From Microvirga subterranea (GTDB lineage: Bacteria; Pseudomonadota; Alphaproteobacteria; Rhizobiales; Beijerinckiaceae), in NCBI RefSeq assembly GCF_003350535.1, contig NZ_QQBB01000004.1, forward strand, positions 1-64,000: DNA of 64,000 nucleotides, given 5' to 3'. Position 1 is the first letter of the stretch; the number at the start of each line of letters is the position of its first letter. A program made the translations under genes and the position numbers. Shown here piece after piece: positions 52,480 to 64,000 of the stretch. The notes below the pieces were generated by a model. It made no database searches and had not been told where the DNA came from. It saw nothing but the letters and a program-made list of their open reading frames with translations.

Positions 52480-53055
52480 ATGGACTACGCGAATTCTGTG
52501 CTCCTGCCGGTCGACATGCAGCAGGCCTTCGACCTGCCCTCGTGGCCGCGCCGCTGGAACGAGGCGGTCGACCGCAACGGCCTGGCGCTTCTCGCCGCGT
52601 GGCGCGCACGCGGCCTGCCGGTCATCCACGTGCGGCACGATTCCGTGACGCCGGGCTCGACCCTGGCGCCGGGCCAGACCGGCAATGAATTCCGGCCGGG
52701 CTTCGGGCCGCAGGGCGGCGAGGCGCTGGTGACAAAAGGCGTCAACTCGGCCTTCATCGGCACCGACCTCGACCTGAGGCTGAAGCGGCTCGGTGTGCGC
52801 AGGGTCGTGGTCTTCGGCATCACCACGGACATGTGCGTTTCGACCACCGTCCGGACCGGAGCCAATCTCGGCTACGATATGGTGCTGGTCGAGGACGCCT
52901 GCGACTGCTTCGACCTGCCCGACGGCGCCGGCGGCACGATCTCGGCGCGGGAGAGCCACCGGGCCCACGTGGCGACGCTGCGCTTCGAGTTCGCGACGGT
53001 GGCGACCACGCGGGAGGTTCTGGCCGCGATGGATGCGGGAGCCGAGGCTGCTTGA
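52480..53055 (+). CDS. Isochorismatase-family cysteine hydrolase
   Basis: 191 residues with the catalytic triad visible: D12 (LLPVDMQQAF), K86 (LVTKGVNSAF) and C119 (GITTDMCVSTT). This fits amidases such as nicotinamidase, ureidoacrylate or N-carbamoylsarcosine hydrolases. GGAGG lies seven bases before the ATG. The divergent Lrp-type regulator suggests a nitrogen or amino-acid context. The substrate is unknown. Confidence 0.88.
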   Translation: MDYANSVLLPVDMQQAFDLPSWPRRWNEAVDRNGLALLAAWRARGLPVIHVRHDSVTPGSTLAPGQTGNEFRPGFGPQGGEALVTKGVNSAFIGTDLDLRLKRLGVRRVVVFGITTDMCVSTTVRTGANLGYDMVLVEDACDCFDLPDGAGGTISARESHRAHVATLRFEFATVATTREVLAAMDAGAEAA

Positions 53056-53099
53056 GGCGTGGATATCTCTACACCCTGGCCGAATGTGGCGCGCTTTTC

Positions 53100-53201
53100 C
53101 CTCCCCCTTGTGGGGAGGGACCAAGGGTAGGGGTGTGAGCGATAGCCTATCAAGGTCAGGCGCCGGCACCCCACCTCCATCTCCTCCCCACAAGGGGGAG
53201 G
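53100..53201. repeat. Inverted repeat of REP type between two convergent genes
   Basis: CCTCCCCCTTGTGGGGAGG (53100-53118) and its exact reverse complement (53183-53201) flank 64 bases. Each arm is itself nearly palindromic. The sequence style (CCCTTGTGGGGAGGG) is a known dispersed intergenic palindrome type in this order. It lies between the cysteine hydrolase and the GatB/YqeY genes and may act as a transcription stop for both. Confidence 0.75.
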
Positions 53202-53231
53202 AGGGTTCTGTCGCGCCTCCCGCGCGTAATC

Positions 53232-53690
53232 TCACCCCTTCGGCAGCATGTCCTTCACGAGGCCGCTCGCCTTGCCGAAATCCATGCGGCCGGCGTACTT
53301 GGCGCGGAGCGCCCCGACGACCTTGCCCATGTCCTTCATGGAGGCGGCGCCGGTCTCGGCGATGGCGGCCTCGATGGCGGCCTTGGTCTGGGCCTCGTCC
53401 ATCTGCTGCGGCAGGTAGGAGGTGATGACCGCGACCTCGTCCTTCTCCTGCTGGGCAAGTTCGGTGCGGCCGCCCTGCTCGTACATGGCGATCGATTCCT
53501 GGCGCTGCTTCACCATCTTCTGCAGGAGCGCGAGGATTTCCTCGTCGGAGAGCGGCTCCTTGCCGGCGCCGCGGGCCTCGATGTCCTTGTCCTTCAGGGC
53601 CGCCTGGATCAGGCGCACGGCGCCGAGGCGGCTCTTGTCGCCGGCCTTCATGGCCTCCTTCATGTCGGCGGTGAAACGTTCGCGCAGCAT
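53232..53690 (-). CDS. GatB/YqeY-domain protein
   Basis: 152 residues, all-helical: MLRERFTADMKEAMKAGDKS, RLGAVRLIQAALKDKDIEAR, EEILALLQKMVKQRQESIAMYEQGGR, and the C-terminal GKVVGALRAKYAGRMDFGKAS. This is the tail domain of the GatB amidotransferase as a free protein, proposed to affect tRNA or Asn/Gln metabolism. It is divergent from carA, which is the usual neighbour in this order. Confidence 0.93.
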   Translation of the reverse strand: MLRERFTADMKEAMKAGDKSRLGAVRLIQAALKDKDIEARGAGKEPLSDEEILALLQKMVKQRQESIAMYEQGGRTELAQQEKDEVAVITSYLPQQMDEAQTKAAIEAAIAETGAASMKDMGKVVGALRAKYAGRMDFGKASGLVKDMLPKG

Positions 53691-53826
53691 CGGTATCTCC
53701 TTGTGTTTTAAAGTCCTTAAGCGTTGACGGAACGCGAACGGCCCCTTAAGTCACGGGGATAGTTCAAAGGCGGCCCGGCGTGGCCTGCTCAAGCACGGCC
53801 CGTTGGCCCCGGACTTACAAGAGATC

Positions 53827-55035
<1,209 letters not shown>

Positions 55036-55044
55036 CGACCCCGG

Positions 55045-55066
55045 CCGGCGGGGCCCTCCCCGCCGG
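55045..55066 (+). terminator. Hairpin after carA
   Basis: CCGGCGGGG (55045-55053) pairs with CCCCGCCGG (55058-55066) around CCCT, nine bp past the carA stop. No U tract follows (ATTGTCC), so it may be a weak or Rho-assisted terminator. Confidence 0.5.
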
Positions 55067-55206
55067 ATTGTCCACAAATCCGCGATCTCAAGAACAATAT
55101 TTCATTTCTGCGACAAACCGGCCATTGCCCCCGTCCCCCAAATCACGTTAACCGATCAGTAACCATAAAAACTGACGATGATTCTTTGATTTTGGGGGTT
55201 CTTCCG

Positions 55207-55581
55207 ATGACGTTCGACGACGAGTCCGGCGAGTTCAACCGCCTGCATTCCCTTTTCACCTTCCATCTCGGCGTCGCCGTCGGCCTGTCGTGGCTGACCT
55301 CGCTTTACGCCTCGATCTATGCTCCCTGGGTGCGCAACATCCGTCCCCTGATCGACCCGTCCTACGCGGGTCAGGTGGAGAGCACCTGGTCGTTCCTGTT
55401 CATCTTCCCGGTCGTCCTCACGGCCGCGTGGCTCCTGACGATCTTCGGGCACACCACCCTGCGCCAGCTCCGGATGCTCCGGAACCAGACGGTCGAATTC
55501 GCCGTCGCGGGCGCCGTCTCCTTCGTGGTGTTCTACCTCTCCATCGACCGCGCCGTCGCGGCGATGCTCATCGGCCAGTAA
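55207..55581 (+). CDS. Small membrane protein of unknown function
   Basis: 124 residues and three or four hydrophobic segments (about 18-38, 62-84, 98-120). The start MTFDDESGEFNRLHSLFTFH is soluble and acidic. The ATG at 55207 is preferred to 55186, as GGGGGT lies upstream. It stands alone after carA. No family is recognised. Confidence 0.65.
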   Translation: MTFDDESGEFNRLHSLFTFHLGVAVGLSWLTSLYASIYAPWVRNIRPLIDPSYAGQVESTWSFLFIFPVVLTAAWLLTIFGHTTLRQLRMLRNQTVEFAVAGAVSFVVFYLSIDRAVAAMLIGQ

Positions 55582-55634
55582 CTTCGCAACATCAATCAAT
55601 CCGCCCGTCCTAGGGTCTGGCTACGGAGTGATCC

Positions 55635-56486
55635 ATGCCAAAGACCAAGACGACGACGCGGATTGATTATGGCCGCCGGGTGGCCCGGGTGATGGCCTAC
55701 ATCGCCGACCACCTGGACGACGACCTGTCCCTCGAAACGCTGGCGGAGGTCGCCTGCTTCTCGCCCTGCCACTTCCACCGGATCTACCGGGGAATCGCGG
55801 GCGAGACGGCGAGCGACACCATCCGGCGCCTGCGCCTCCACCGGGCCGCGAACGAGCTCGCCCGGTCGGAAAGGCCGATCGAACGCATCGCCCGCCGGGC
55901 CGGGTACGGCTCGGTCGAGGCGTTCACGAGGGCCTTCGGGGCCGATCACGGTCTTCCGCCCGCCGCCTACCGGGCAAGGCTCACTCCGTTCCACGTGCCT
56001 CTGAACGGAGACGATTCCATGAACCCCGTGACCATCAAGACCTTCCCGGGCGCCCATGTGGCGGCCCTCGATCACCGCGGCGACTATCAGGCCATCGGCC
56101 GCCGCTTCGACGAACTCGCCGCCTGGGCGGCCGGCCGCGGCCTGCTGGAGACGCCGCGCCGCTGGTTCGGCATCTATTACGATGATCCGGCGAGCGTGCC
56201 TGTGGCCGAGCTTCGCTCGGAAGCCACGATTGAGGTCGATCCGGACACGCCACTCGGCGACGGCATGGTTCGTCGGGAGATTCCGCCGCTGCGTGTGGCG
56301 AGCATTCTTCACAAAGGCCCCTATGCGGAGCTGGAGCGCGCCTACCGCCAGCTCTACGGCGAATGGCTCCCGGCGAGCGGCGAGGAGCCGTCCGACCGGC
56401 CATGCTTCGAGCACTACATCAACGATGCCCGGACCGTGCCGCCGTCGGAGCTTCTGACCGAGGTGTTCCTGCCCCTGAAGGGCTGA
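55635..56486 (+). CDS. AraC-family regulator with GyrI-like effector domain
   Basis: 283 residues. The N-terminal double HTH (LETLAEVACFSPCHFHRIYR, IERIARRAGYGSVEAFTRAF) is followed from residue 130 by a GyrI/SOUL-like domain (VTIKTFPGAHVAALDHRGDY, EHYINDARTVPPSELLTEVF) that binds amphipathic drugs. This domain order matches Rob/SoxS-like multidrug sensors. The target genes are unknown; the cupin gene downstream could be one. Confidence 0.9.
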   Translation: MPKTKTTTRIDYGRRVARVMAYIADHLDDDLSLETLAEVACFSPCHFHRIYRGIAGETASDTIRRLRLHRAANELARSERPIERIARRAGYGSVEAFTRAFGADHGLPPAAYRARLTPFHVPLNGDDSMNPVTIKTFPGAHVAALDHRGDYQAIGRRFDELAAWAAGRGLLETPRRWFGIYYDDPASVPVAELRSEATIEVDPDTPLGDGMVRREIPPLRVASILHKGPYAELERAYRQLYGEWLPASGEEPSDRPCFEHYINDARTVPPSELLTEVFLPLKG

Positions 56487-56611
56487 GGATCGTCGCCCCC
56501 TTCCGCGTCGTGCGGGAGGGGGCGCCCGCCGTAGCCTGCGCCGAAAGAGCGGCCACGCTCGATCTTTCCGAGTCCCCATGCGTTCTCCCCCGACTTCATT
56601 GGAGGACGAGA

Positions 56612-57166
56612 ATGGCCCAGGCGAAAGGTTACGGCGCTCCCGGCGAATACAACGCGCCCCTCAAGACGGACACCTACGTGTTCAAGGACAACGGGCTCAT
56701 CCCGAATAACACCCTGCCATTGATCGTGCGCCAGGGAGCCATCCGGCCCTCGAACCCGGATCCGGCCAAGGCCTTCGAGAACACGTTCCAGAAGAATGGC
56801 TGGACCAATTCGTGGCGCAACGGCATCCACCAGTATCACCACTACCACTCGACCGCCCACGAGGTGCTCGGCATCGCCATGGGGTCCGCGACCGTCCGCT
56901 TCGGCGGCGAGGACGGCGAGCTAGTCGGCCTGACGGCGGGCGACGTGGTGGTTATCCCGGCCGGCGTCGGGCACGCGCTGATCAACAGCAACGGCGACCT
57001 CCTGGTCGTCGGCGCCTATGCGGACGGCCGGGACTGGGACGAGATCCGCGACGATCCCCATGCCATCGCGGCGGCCCGCCAGCGCATTGCCCAGGTGCCG
57101 CTGCCGGACGCCGATCCGGTCGACGGGCCGACCGGACCTTTGATGAAACTGTGGCGCAACGGGTGA
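56612..57166 (+). CDS. Cupin-domain protein
   Basis: 184 residues. The two cupin motifs are clear: HYHSTAHEVLGIAMGSATVRFGG and PAGVGHALINSNGDLLVVGAY, giving His/His/Glu and His metal ligands. The protein resembles the YjlB-type single-domain cupins. GGAGGA lies six bases before the ATG. The substrate is unknown. It lies between the AraC-type gene and a methyltransferase gene on the same strand. Confidence 0.8.
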   Translation: MAQAKGYGAPGEYNAPLKTDTYVFKDNGLIPNNTLPLIVRQGAIRPSNPDPAKAFENTFQKNGWTNSWRNGIHQYHHYHSTAHEVLGIAMGSATVRFGGEDGELVGLTAGDVVVIPAGVGHALINSNGDLLVVGAYADGRDWDEIRDDPHAIAAARQRIAQVPLPDADPVDGPTGPLMKLWRNG

Positions 57167-57201
57167 TGACGCGCCCCTGACGTTCAGCTAGGAGTCTCGC
57201 C

Positions 57202-57900
57202 ATGAACTGGCGAGACTACTGGAACCAAGACACGCCGATCTATGTGAGCGAGCGGCACAAGCTCCTGCATTACCGGCTCGTGGCGAACGACATCATCGGC
57301 CTGATCCCCTCGGCCGATGCGGCCGTGCTCGATTACGGCTGCGGCGAAGCTCTGTTCGCCGACCGGATCGCGGCGAAATGCGGCCACCTCTATCTCAGCG
57401 ACGCCGCGCCCCTCGTGCGGGAGCGGCTCGATGAGCGCTACGGCCGCAACGACAGGATCACCGTCCTGGCCCCGGAGGAGATCGCCGGTCTGCCAGACGC
57501 CTCCCTCGACCTGATCGTCGTGAACTCGCTGCTGCAGTATCTGTCCCTGGACGAACTGCGCGGGCTGCTGAAGCTCTGGCACGGGAAGCTGAAAGCCGAT
57601 GGCCGCCTGATCCTCGCCGACGTGATCCCGCCGGATGTGAGCCCGGTCACGGACGCCAAGGCCCTCCTGTCGCTTGCCTGGCAGGGCGGCTTCCTGAAAT
57701 CCGCGCTCGTGGGCCTCGGCCGCACCGCCTTCTCCGAATACCGCAAAATCCGCGAGGAGATCGGCCTTGCCCAGTACACGGAGGAGGACCTGGCCGACAT
57801 CGCCGGCGAGGCGGGCTTCGGGATTGAGCGCATGCCCCGCAACCTGGGGCACAACCCAGCCCGCATGACCTTCGAGGCGCGGCCGCTGCGGGAGGACTAG
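57202..57900 (+). CDS. Class I SAM-dependent methyltransferase
   Basis: 232 residues. Motif I (VLDYGCGEALFADRI) binds S-adenosylmethionine; LYLSDAAPLVRERL and LDLIVVNSLLQYLSLDEL are the acidic loop and post-II region. The C-terminus (EYRKIREEIGLAQYTEEDLA) is helical. It overlaps the convergent MFS gene by four bases. The substrate is unknown; homologues act on small molecules or lipids. Confidence 0.85.
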   Translation: MNWRDYWNQDTPIYVSERHKLLHYRLVANDIIGLIPSADAAVLDYGCGEALFADRIAAKCGHLYLSDAAPLVRERLDERYGRNDRITVLAPEEIAGLPDASLDLIVVNSLLQYLSLDELRGLLKLWHGKLKADGRLILADVIPPDVSPVTDAKALLSLAWQGGFLKSALVGLGRTAFSEYRKIREEIGLAQYTEEDLADIAGEAGFGIERMPRNLGHNPARMTFEARPLRED

Positions 57901-59120
57901 GCGCGCGACCGCCGCTCGCTCGCGACGGACAGAGCCAGGACGCCGAGGCCGCCGACCGCCAGGATCGCACCGACCCAACCGGTCGAGGCGAAGCCGTAGC
58001 CCCAGGCGATCGCGAGGCCGCCGAGCCAGGCGCCGAGCGCATTGGCAACGTTGAAGGCGGAGTGGTTGAGCGCCGCCGCCAGGGTTTGGGCGTCGGCCGC
58101 TACATCCATCAGGCGGGTCTGGAGGGCGGGCCCGATGGCCACGCTGCAGCCCACGAGGAACACGCAGACCGACAGCAGATAAGGGTTCTCCGCCGTCAGC
58201 GAGAGCACCGACATGACGACGACGCTGCCGACGAGGGTGCCGGCGATCGTGCCGATCAGGTTCCGGTCGGCGAACCACGCGCCGACTAGGTTGCCGATGA
58301 TCATGCCCGAGCCGAACAGGGCCATCATGGCCGGAACGGCGCTTTCCGGCATGCCGGCCACCTGTGTGGCGGTGGAAGCGATGTAGGAGAAGACCGAGAA
58401 CAGGCCGCCGAAGCCGACGGCGCCGATGCCCAGCGTGTACCAGACTTGGCGGCGTCTGAAGGCGCCGAGCTCCCGCAAGGGGCTCGCCCCGTCCTGCACC
58501 TTGTCCTTCGGCAGAAAGAGCCAGATGAGCGCGACCGTGAGCGCTCCGAGGAAGCCCACGACCCCGAAGGCTATGCGCCAGCTCAGGGCCTGCCCGAACC
58601 AAGTCGCGATCGGGGTGCCGACGAGGGTCGCGACGGTCAGGCCCAGCATGACGCGAGCCACCGCCTGGGTGCGCTTCTTCGGCTCGACCAGGGACGCCGC
58701 CACCAGGGCCGCGACGCCGAAATAGGCGCCGTGCGGCAGGCCGGTCAGGAAGCGCAGGAGCACGAAGGATTCGAAGCCCGGCGCCACCGCACTGACGGCA
58801 TTGCCCAGGGCGAAGACCGCCATCAGGGCGAGGAGGAGCGTCTGGCGCGCGAGCTTGGCGGCCGCGACCGCGATGATCGGAGCCCCGACCACGACCCCCA
58901 GCGCATAGGCGCTGATGGCATAGCCGGCTTGGGGCGTCGTCACCCCGAACTCCTCGGCCACGTTCGGCAGGAGCCCCATGATGGCGAATTCGCCGGTCCC
59001 GATCCCGAAGCTGCCGACCGCCAGCGCCAGCTCGATCAGGGCGACCGCAAGACGCGAACGCGGCGCGGCCTTTCTGTCCAGGGCCGACAGGTCGGTCCCT
59101 GCCATAGAGATATCGGACAT
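57897..59120 (-). CDS. MFS transporter, DHA1 family (AraJ/purine-efflux-like)
   Basis: 407 residues with twelve predicted helices. Motifs include FGIGTGEFAIMGLLPNVAEEFGV in helix 1, GAPIIAVAAAKLARQTLLL, and RFLTGLPHGAYFGVAALVAASLV near helix 4. The ATG at 59120 (MSDISMAG) avoids a long non-coding extension. Likely exports a sugar, nucleoside or drug. It is divergent from the FNT gene. Confidence 0.9.
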   Translation of the reverse strand: MSDISMAGTDLSALDRKAAPRSRLAVALIELALAVGSFGIGTGEFAIMGLLPNVAEEFGVTTPQAGYAISAYALGVVVGAPIIAVAAAKLARQTLLLALMAVFALGNAVSAVAPGFESFVLLRFLTGLPHGAYFGVAALVAASLVEPKKRTQAVARVMLGLTVATLVGTPIATWFGQALSWRIAFGVVGFLGALTVALIWLFLPKDKVQDGASPLRELGAFRRRQVWYTLGIGAVGFGGLFSVFSYIASTATQVAGMPESAVPAMMALFGSGMIIGNLVGAWFADRNLIGTIAGTLVGSVVVMSVLSLTAENPYLLSVCVFLVGCSVAIGPALQTRLMDVAADAQTLAAALNHSAFNVANALGAWLGGLAIAWGYGFASTGWVGAILAVGGLGVLALSVASERRSRA

Positions 59121-59515
59121 GAAGCCCCCGGCAGTGTGGTTGTTGCGATGCGGTGTTGAAACGGGAATTGGCCCTGGCTCGACCATGGGGGACGAGCGGA
59201 TGTGACCGGCTTCTATATTGCACTGCAGAAGCCGCCTGAGCACTCCGCCTGGGCGCAGGCCAGGGCTGCACTGAAAACCTGAGCTGCTTAAACTTTTCCG
59301 TTGTTGCTTTCCGCTTAGGCAAAGAGCCACGCTTCTTGATCAAGAAGACTCCTTGCCGTCATGATTCCAGTCGCAACAGGTTGCGCCGAAAGACACGGTA
59401 TCCCGATCGCAACCTGGAGCATCAGCGGGCCCGGATGATCTTCGTGACGGCCGCCAGCCTCCGGAACAAGCGACAGGCTGCGGCCTTATCAGCAGGACAA
59501 CGGCAAGGCAGCCTC
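59121..59515. other. 395-bp divergent intergenic region
   Basis: No gene is supported. It holds the 16-bp palindrome at 59332-59347 and an AT-richer patch (about 59285-59325) suited to promoters. An in-frame extension of the FNT gene back to 59336 has no coding character. Confidence 0.5.
59332..59347. promoter_or_regulatory. 16-bp perfect palindrome, possible operator
   Basis: CTTCTTGATCAAGAAG reads the same on both strands. It sits between the divergent MFS and FNT genes, 169 bp before the FNT start. The regulator is unknown. Confidence 0.4.
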
Positions 59516-60391
59516 ATGCCCCTTCCTTCTGCGGACAAGCCCTCCGAAGACCCTCGACGCGACAGCTTCAACCCTGCCGAAAAGATCCCGGACCTCTCCC
59601 CGAAGGAGAAGAAGGCCGTCGAGGGGCAAAGCCGGCCCAATGCGGCCCTGATCCACGAAACCATCCGGGCCGAAGGCGAGAGCGAGCTGGACCGGACGGC
59701 CTCCGCCCTGCTCCTGTCTGGCCTCGCCGCCGGCCTGTCCATGGGCTTTTCGCTCGTGGTGGAAGGCGTGCTGCATGCCCATCTGCCCGATGCATCGTGG
59801 AAGCCCCTGGTGGCCAGCCTCGGCTATACGATCGGCTTTCTCATCGTCGTGCTCGGACGGCAGCAGCTCTTCACCGAGAACACTCTCACGCCCATCCTGC
59901 CCTTGCTGCACAACCGGAACGGACAGACGTTCCTGCGGGTCCTCAAGCTCTGGACCATCGTGCTTGTCGCCAACGTGGCCGCGACCTGGGCCTTCGCGGC
60001 CGTCATCGCGCATACGTCCGTCTTTGCCCCCGAGGTGAAGCAGGCCTTCGCGGAAATCAGCCACAAGGCGATTGCGTCGCCGTTCGGCACCACCGTGCTC
60101 AAAGCCGTCTTCGCCGGCTGGCTGATCGCCCTCATGGTCTGGCTCCTGCCCGGAGCGGATTCGGCCCGCACGCTCGTAATCCTCATCGTCACCTACGTGG
60201 TGGCCATCGGCGGCTTCTCTCATCTGATCGCCGGATCGGTCGACGGTTTCTATCTCGTGGAGACGGGCCAGGCCACCTTGGGCGACTACGGGTTGCGCTT
60301 CTTCCTGCCCACCTTCATCGGCAACGTTGTCGGCGGCGTGGCGCTCGTGGCGGTACTGAATTACGGGCAGGTGGTCCCCGAGCTGAGCTGA
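59516..60391 (+). CDS. Formate/nitrite transporter (FNT) family channel, YfdC-like
   Basis: 291 residues. A soluble, charged N-terminus of about 60 residues precedes six membrane helices. Typical segments are GLAAGLSMGFSLVVEGVLHA, VVLGRQQLFTENTLTPILPL and GFSHLIAGSVDGFYLVETGQ. The ATG at 59516 (MPLPSADKPSED) is chosen over an upstream ATG at 59336. YfdC-type members have a long N-terminus and an unknown substrate; a monovalent anion is expected. Confidence 0.88.
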   Translation: MPLPSADKPSEDPRRDSFNPAEKIPDLSPKEKKAVEGQSRPNAALIHETIRAEGESELDRTASALLLSGLAAGLSMGFSLVVEGVLHAHLPDASWKPLVASLGYTIGFLIVVLGRQQLFTENTLTPILPLLHNRNGQTFLRVLKLWTIVLVANVAATWAFAAVIAHTSVFAPEVKQAFAEISHKAIASPFGTTVLKAVFAGWLIALMVWLLPGADSARTLVILIVTYVVAIGGFSHLIAGSVDGFYLVETGQATLGDYGLRFFLPTFIGNVVGGVALVAVLNYGQVVPELS

Positions 60392-60413
60392 CAGGGCACT
60401 TGGCCCGCCTTGC

Positions 60414-60809
60414 TCAGGCGAAGGTCCACGCCTTGTGGGCGATGAAGCTCCACAGCATCACGATTCCGGTCGTGACGAGCTGGGCCGGCAGGTAGGGCGC
60501 GCCGAGCCATTCCACGAAGGCATGCATGAAGATCCAAGTGAGGAAGAACCCGACCAGGGCCACCAGGGCGAAGCGCCAGGTCGCCTCCCGGTGCGGGCGG
60601 GTGCTGCGGTACGTGTGGGTCCGGTTGAGCGCGTAGGATACGAGGCCGCCCGCGATGTAGCCGGCGAGCGTCGCCGGGACCGGCGAGGCGAGGCCTCCCT
60701 CCACGAGGGCGACGAGGAGACCGTAATGGGCCACGGCCGCGGCGACCCCCACTCCGAAGAAGGCGGCGAACTGCTGAGCGAGGCGCTGGAACGAAGGTAT
60801 TGCGGTCAC
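60414..60809 (-). CDS. GtrA-family small membrane protein
   Basis: 131 residues with four membrane helices and the conserved family motif AGYIAGGLVSYALNRTHTYRS in the middle, ending WSFIAHKAWTFA. GtrA-like proteins flip lipid-linked sugars or support polysaccharide synthesis. It starts with GTG. It lies 31 bp downstream of the SDR gene on the same strand, so the two may form one transcript. Confidence 0.9.
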   Translation of the reverse strand: MTAIPSFQRLAQQFAAFFGVGVAAAVAHYGLLVALVEGGLASPVPATLAGYIAGGLVSYALNRTHTYRSTRPHREATWRFALVALVGFFLTWIFMHAFVEWLGAPYLPAQLVTTGIVMLWSFIAHKAWTFA

Positions 60810-60840
60810 AGGCCCTCGATAGCGGCTTCCGGCGCGCCCG

Positions 60841-61626
60841 TCACCCTCCGCCCTGGAGGAGGCCGGCGATGCGGCGGGTCATGGAGCGGGGGAACACCTT
60901 GGCCCCGATGGTGCCGAGAAGGTTCGTCCTTCCGGTGATCACGATGGCCCGACCTCGCTCGTAGCCATCGACGCCGAGCCGCGCCACGTCCGCGGCCGGC
61001 ATGGCGCCGCCCTTGAAGAGCTTGGAGTTTTCCAGATCCGCCGTGGCCGAGAACTCGCTTTCCGTCGGGCCGGGGCACAGGGCCGTCACCGTGACGCCAT
61101 GGGGCTTCGCCTCCTCGTGCAGGGCCTCCGACAGGGAGAGCACGAAGGCCTTGGTCGCATAGTAGACAGCCATGTAGGGCCCCGCCTGGAACGCAGCCGT
61201 CGAGGCCACGTTGAGGATGCCGCCCCGCCCGCGCTCGATCATGCCCGGCAGCATCAGGCGGCAGAGGGCGGTCAGCGCCGTGACGTTGAGGTCGATCATG
61301 GCGATCTGCCGCTCGTGCGGCAGGGTCGCGAAGCGCCCCCGCAGGCCGAAGCCCGCATTGTTGACGAGCGTATGAGGCACGATGCCCCTCTCCCGGAGCA
61401 TCTCGCAGAGATCCTGCGGCGCCGCGCGGTCCTCCAGGTCGAGGGCCATGACCTCGACCGGAACCCCATGGGCTGCCTGGATCTCCCGAGACAGCGCTTC
61501 GAGCCGCTCATGCCGCCTCGCCGCAAGGACGAGAGCAGAGCCACGGGCCGCGAAGGCGCGGGCGAGCTCGGCCCCGATCCCGCTCGAGGCTCCCGTGATC
61601 ACGGTCCAACGCGGCTCTTTCGTCAT
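60841..61626 (-). CDS. Short-chain dehydrogenase/reductase (SDR family)
   Basis: 261 residues. TGASSGIG (nucleotide motif), NNAG, and the catalytic Ser with YYATK (Y-x-x-x-K) are all present, typical of a classical SDR. GGGAG lies six bases before the ATG at 61626, so a longer frame to 61749 is rejected. The C-terminal 60 residues (MPAADVARLGVDGYERGRAI) are those of the DltE/YqjQ-type subgroup. Substrate unknown. Confidence 0.9.
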   Translation of the reverse strand: MTKEPRWTVITGASSGIGAELARAFAARGSALVLAARRHERLEALSREIQAAHGVPVEVMALDLEDRAAPQDLCEMLRERGIVPHTLVNNAGFGLRGRFATLPHERQIAMIDLNVTALTALCRLMLPGMIERGRGGILNVASTAAFQAGPYMAVYYATKAFVLSLSEALHEEAKPHGVTVTALCPGPTESEFSATADLENSKLFKGGAMPAADVARLGVDGYERGRAIVITGRTNLLGTIGAKVFPRSMTRRIAGLLQGGG

Positions 61627-61830
61627 GCCATGCTCCCTTCGAAGACCCCGCCGATTCGGCCCGCCCATCATGACGCACGGGCATTCCCCGGTGAAATCGC
61701 CGCGCGGGCCTTTGATTTTGCTCAAGCTCCGTGTAAGAGCCTCTCTCAACCTTCAATCTGAACACACGCCAGCTGCGCTCGAAGCGCCGTACCTTTACGG
61801 CCGCGCGGCTGGACACGCCTGGGTGGACCT

Positions 61831-64000
<2,170 letters not shown>

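Overview
The window is GC-rich, densely coded chromosome from an alphaproteobacterium of the order Hyphomicrobiales (Rhizobiales). The Methylobacteriaceae (Microvirga or Methylobacterium type) are the most likely family, but this is inferred from gene style, not from a database search. Supporting signs are the alphaproteobacterial dnaG/rpoD pair, a DnaG whose zinc-ribbon ligands are mostly replaced, a CarB with an extra helical segment, carA and carB several kb apart, a candidate Irr iron-control box, and the palindromic intergenic repeats common in this order. I found no rRNA, tRNA, CRISPR array, prophage or intact insertion sequence.

Layout. (1) 1-11.5 kb is a divergent regulon for four-carbon or related acid sugars. 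Leftward run a PdxA2-type dehydrogenase, a TctC-TctB-TctA transporter, a beta-hydroxyacid dehydrogenase and an IlvD/Edd dehydratase. Rightward run a GntR/FCD regulator, an OtnC-type decarboxylase, an OtnI-type isomerase, a DUF1537 kinase (OtnK type), a Rossmann-SAF oxidoreductase and a BASS-family transporter. (2) 11.6-18.6 kb holds a DUF4239 protein, a class III cyclase, two Fe(II)/2-oxoglutarate oxygenases, and a probably iron-regulated divergent unit: a PKHD hydroxylase against an exported unknown protein plus a diheme peroxidase fused to a cupredoxin. A Fsr-like MFS pump follows. (3) 18.8-26.4 kb carries an AaeB/AaeX/AaeA-like efflux set, a YkgJ cysteine-cluster protein, a CDF metal exporter, a DAACS symporter and an MgtC/DUF4010 protein. 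(4) 26.4-34.7 kb has a DeoR regulator divergent from a UgpB-like sugar ABC importer, then a NitT/TauT-type ABC importer. (5) 34.7-39.2 kb encodes exported proteins of unknown function, including a long coiled-coil protein with an exact 38-residue repeat. (6) 39.3-44 kb is a TRAP importer divergent from a DHDPS/NAL-family lyase and a GntR regulator. (7) 44-64 kb is mostly housekeeping: a DnaJ-type zinc-motif miniprotein, rpoD, dnaG, a cold-shock gene with a long leader, a small operon ending in PlsC, an Lrp/isochorismatase pair, a GatB/YqeY protein, carA, assorted regulators and enzymes, an FNT channel, GtrA, an SDR, and the start of carB, which runs off the right edge.

Theme. Four different solute-importer classes occur here (tripartite tricarboxylate, two ABC types, TRAP). 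In each, the solute-binding-protein gene is followed at once by a strong inverted repeat before the membrane genes. This fits transcript processing or attenuation that keeps the binding protein in excess. The parts most worth following up are the acid-sugar regulon with its unassigned SAF oxidoreductase, the Irr-box unit with the peroxidase-cupredoxin fusion, and the exported coiled-coil cassette.
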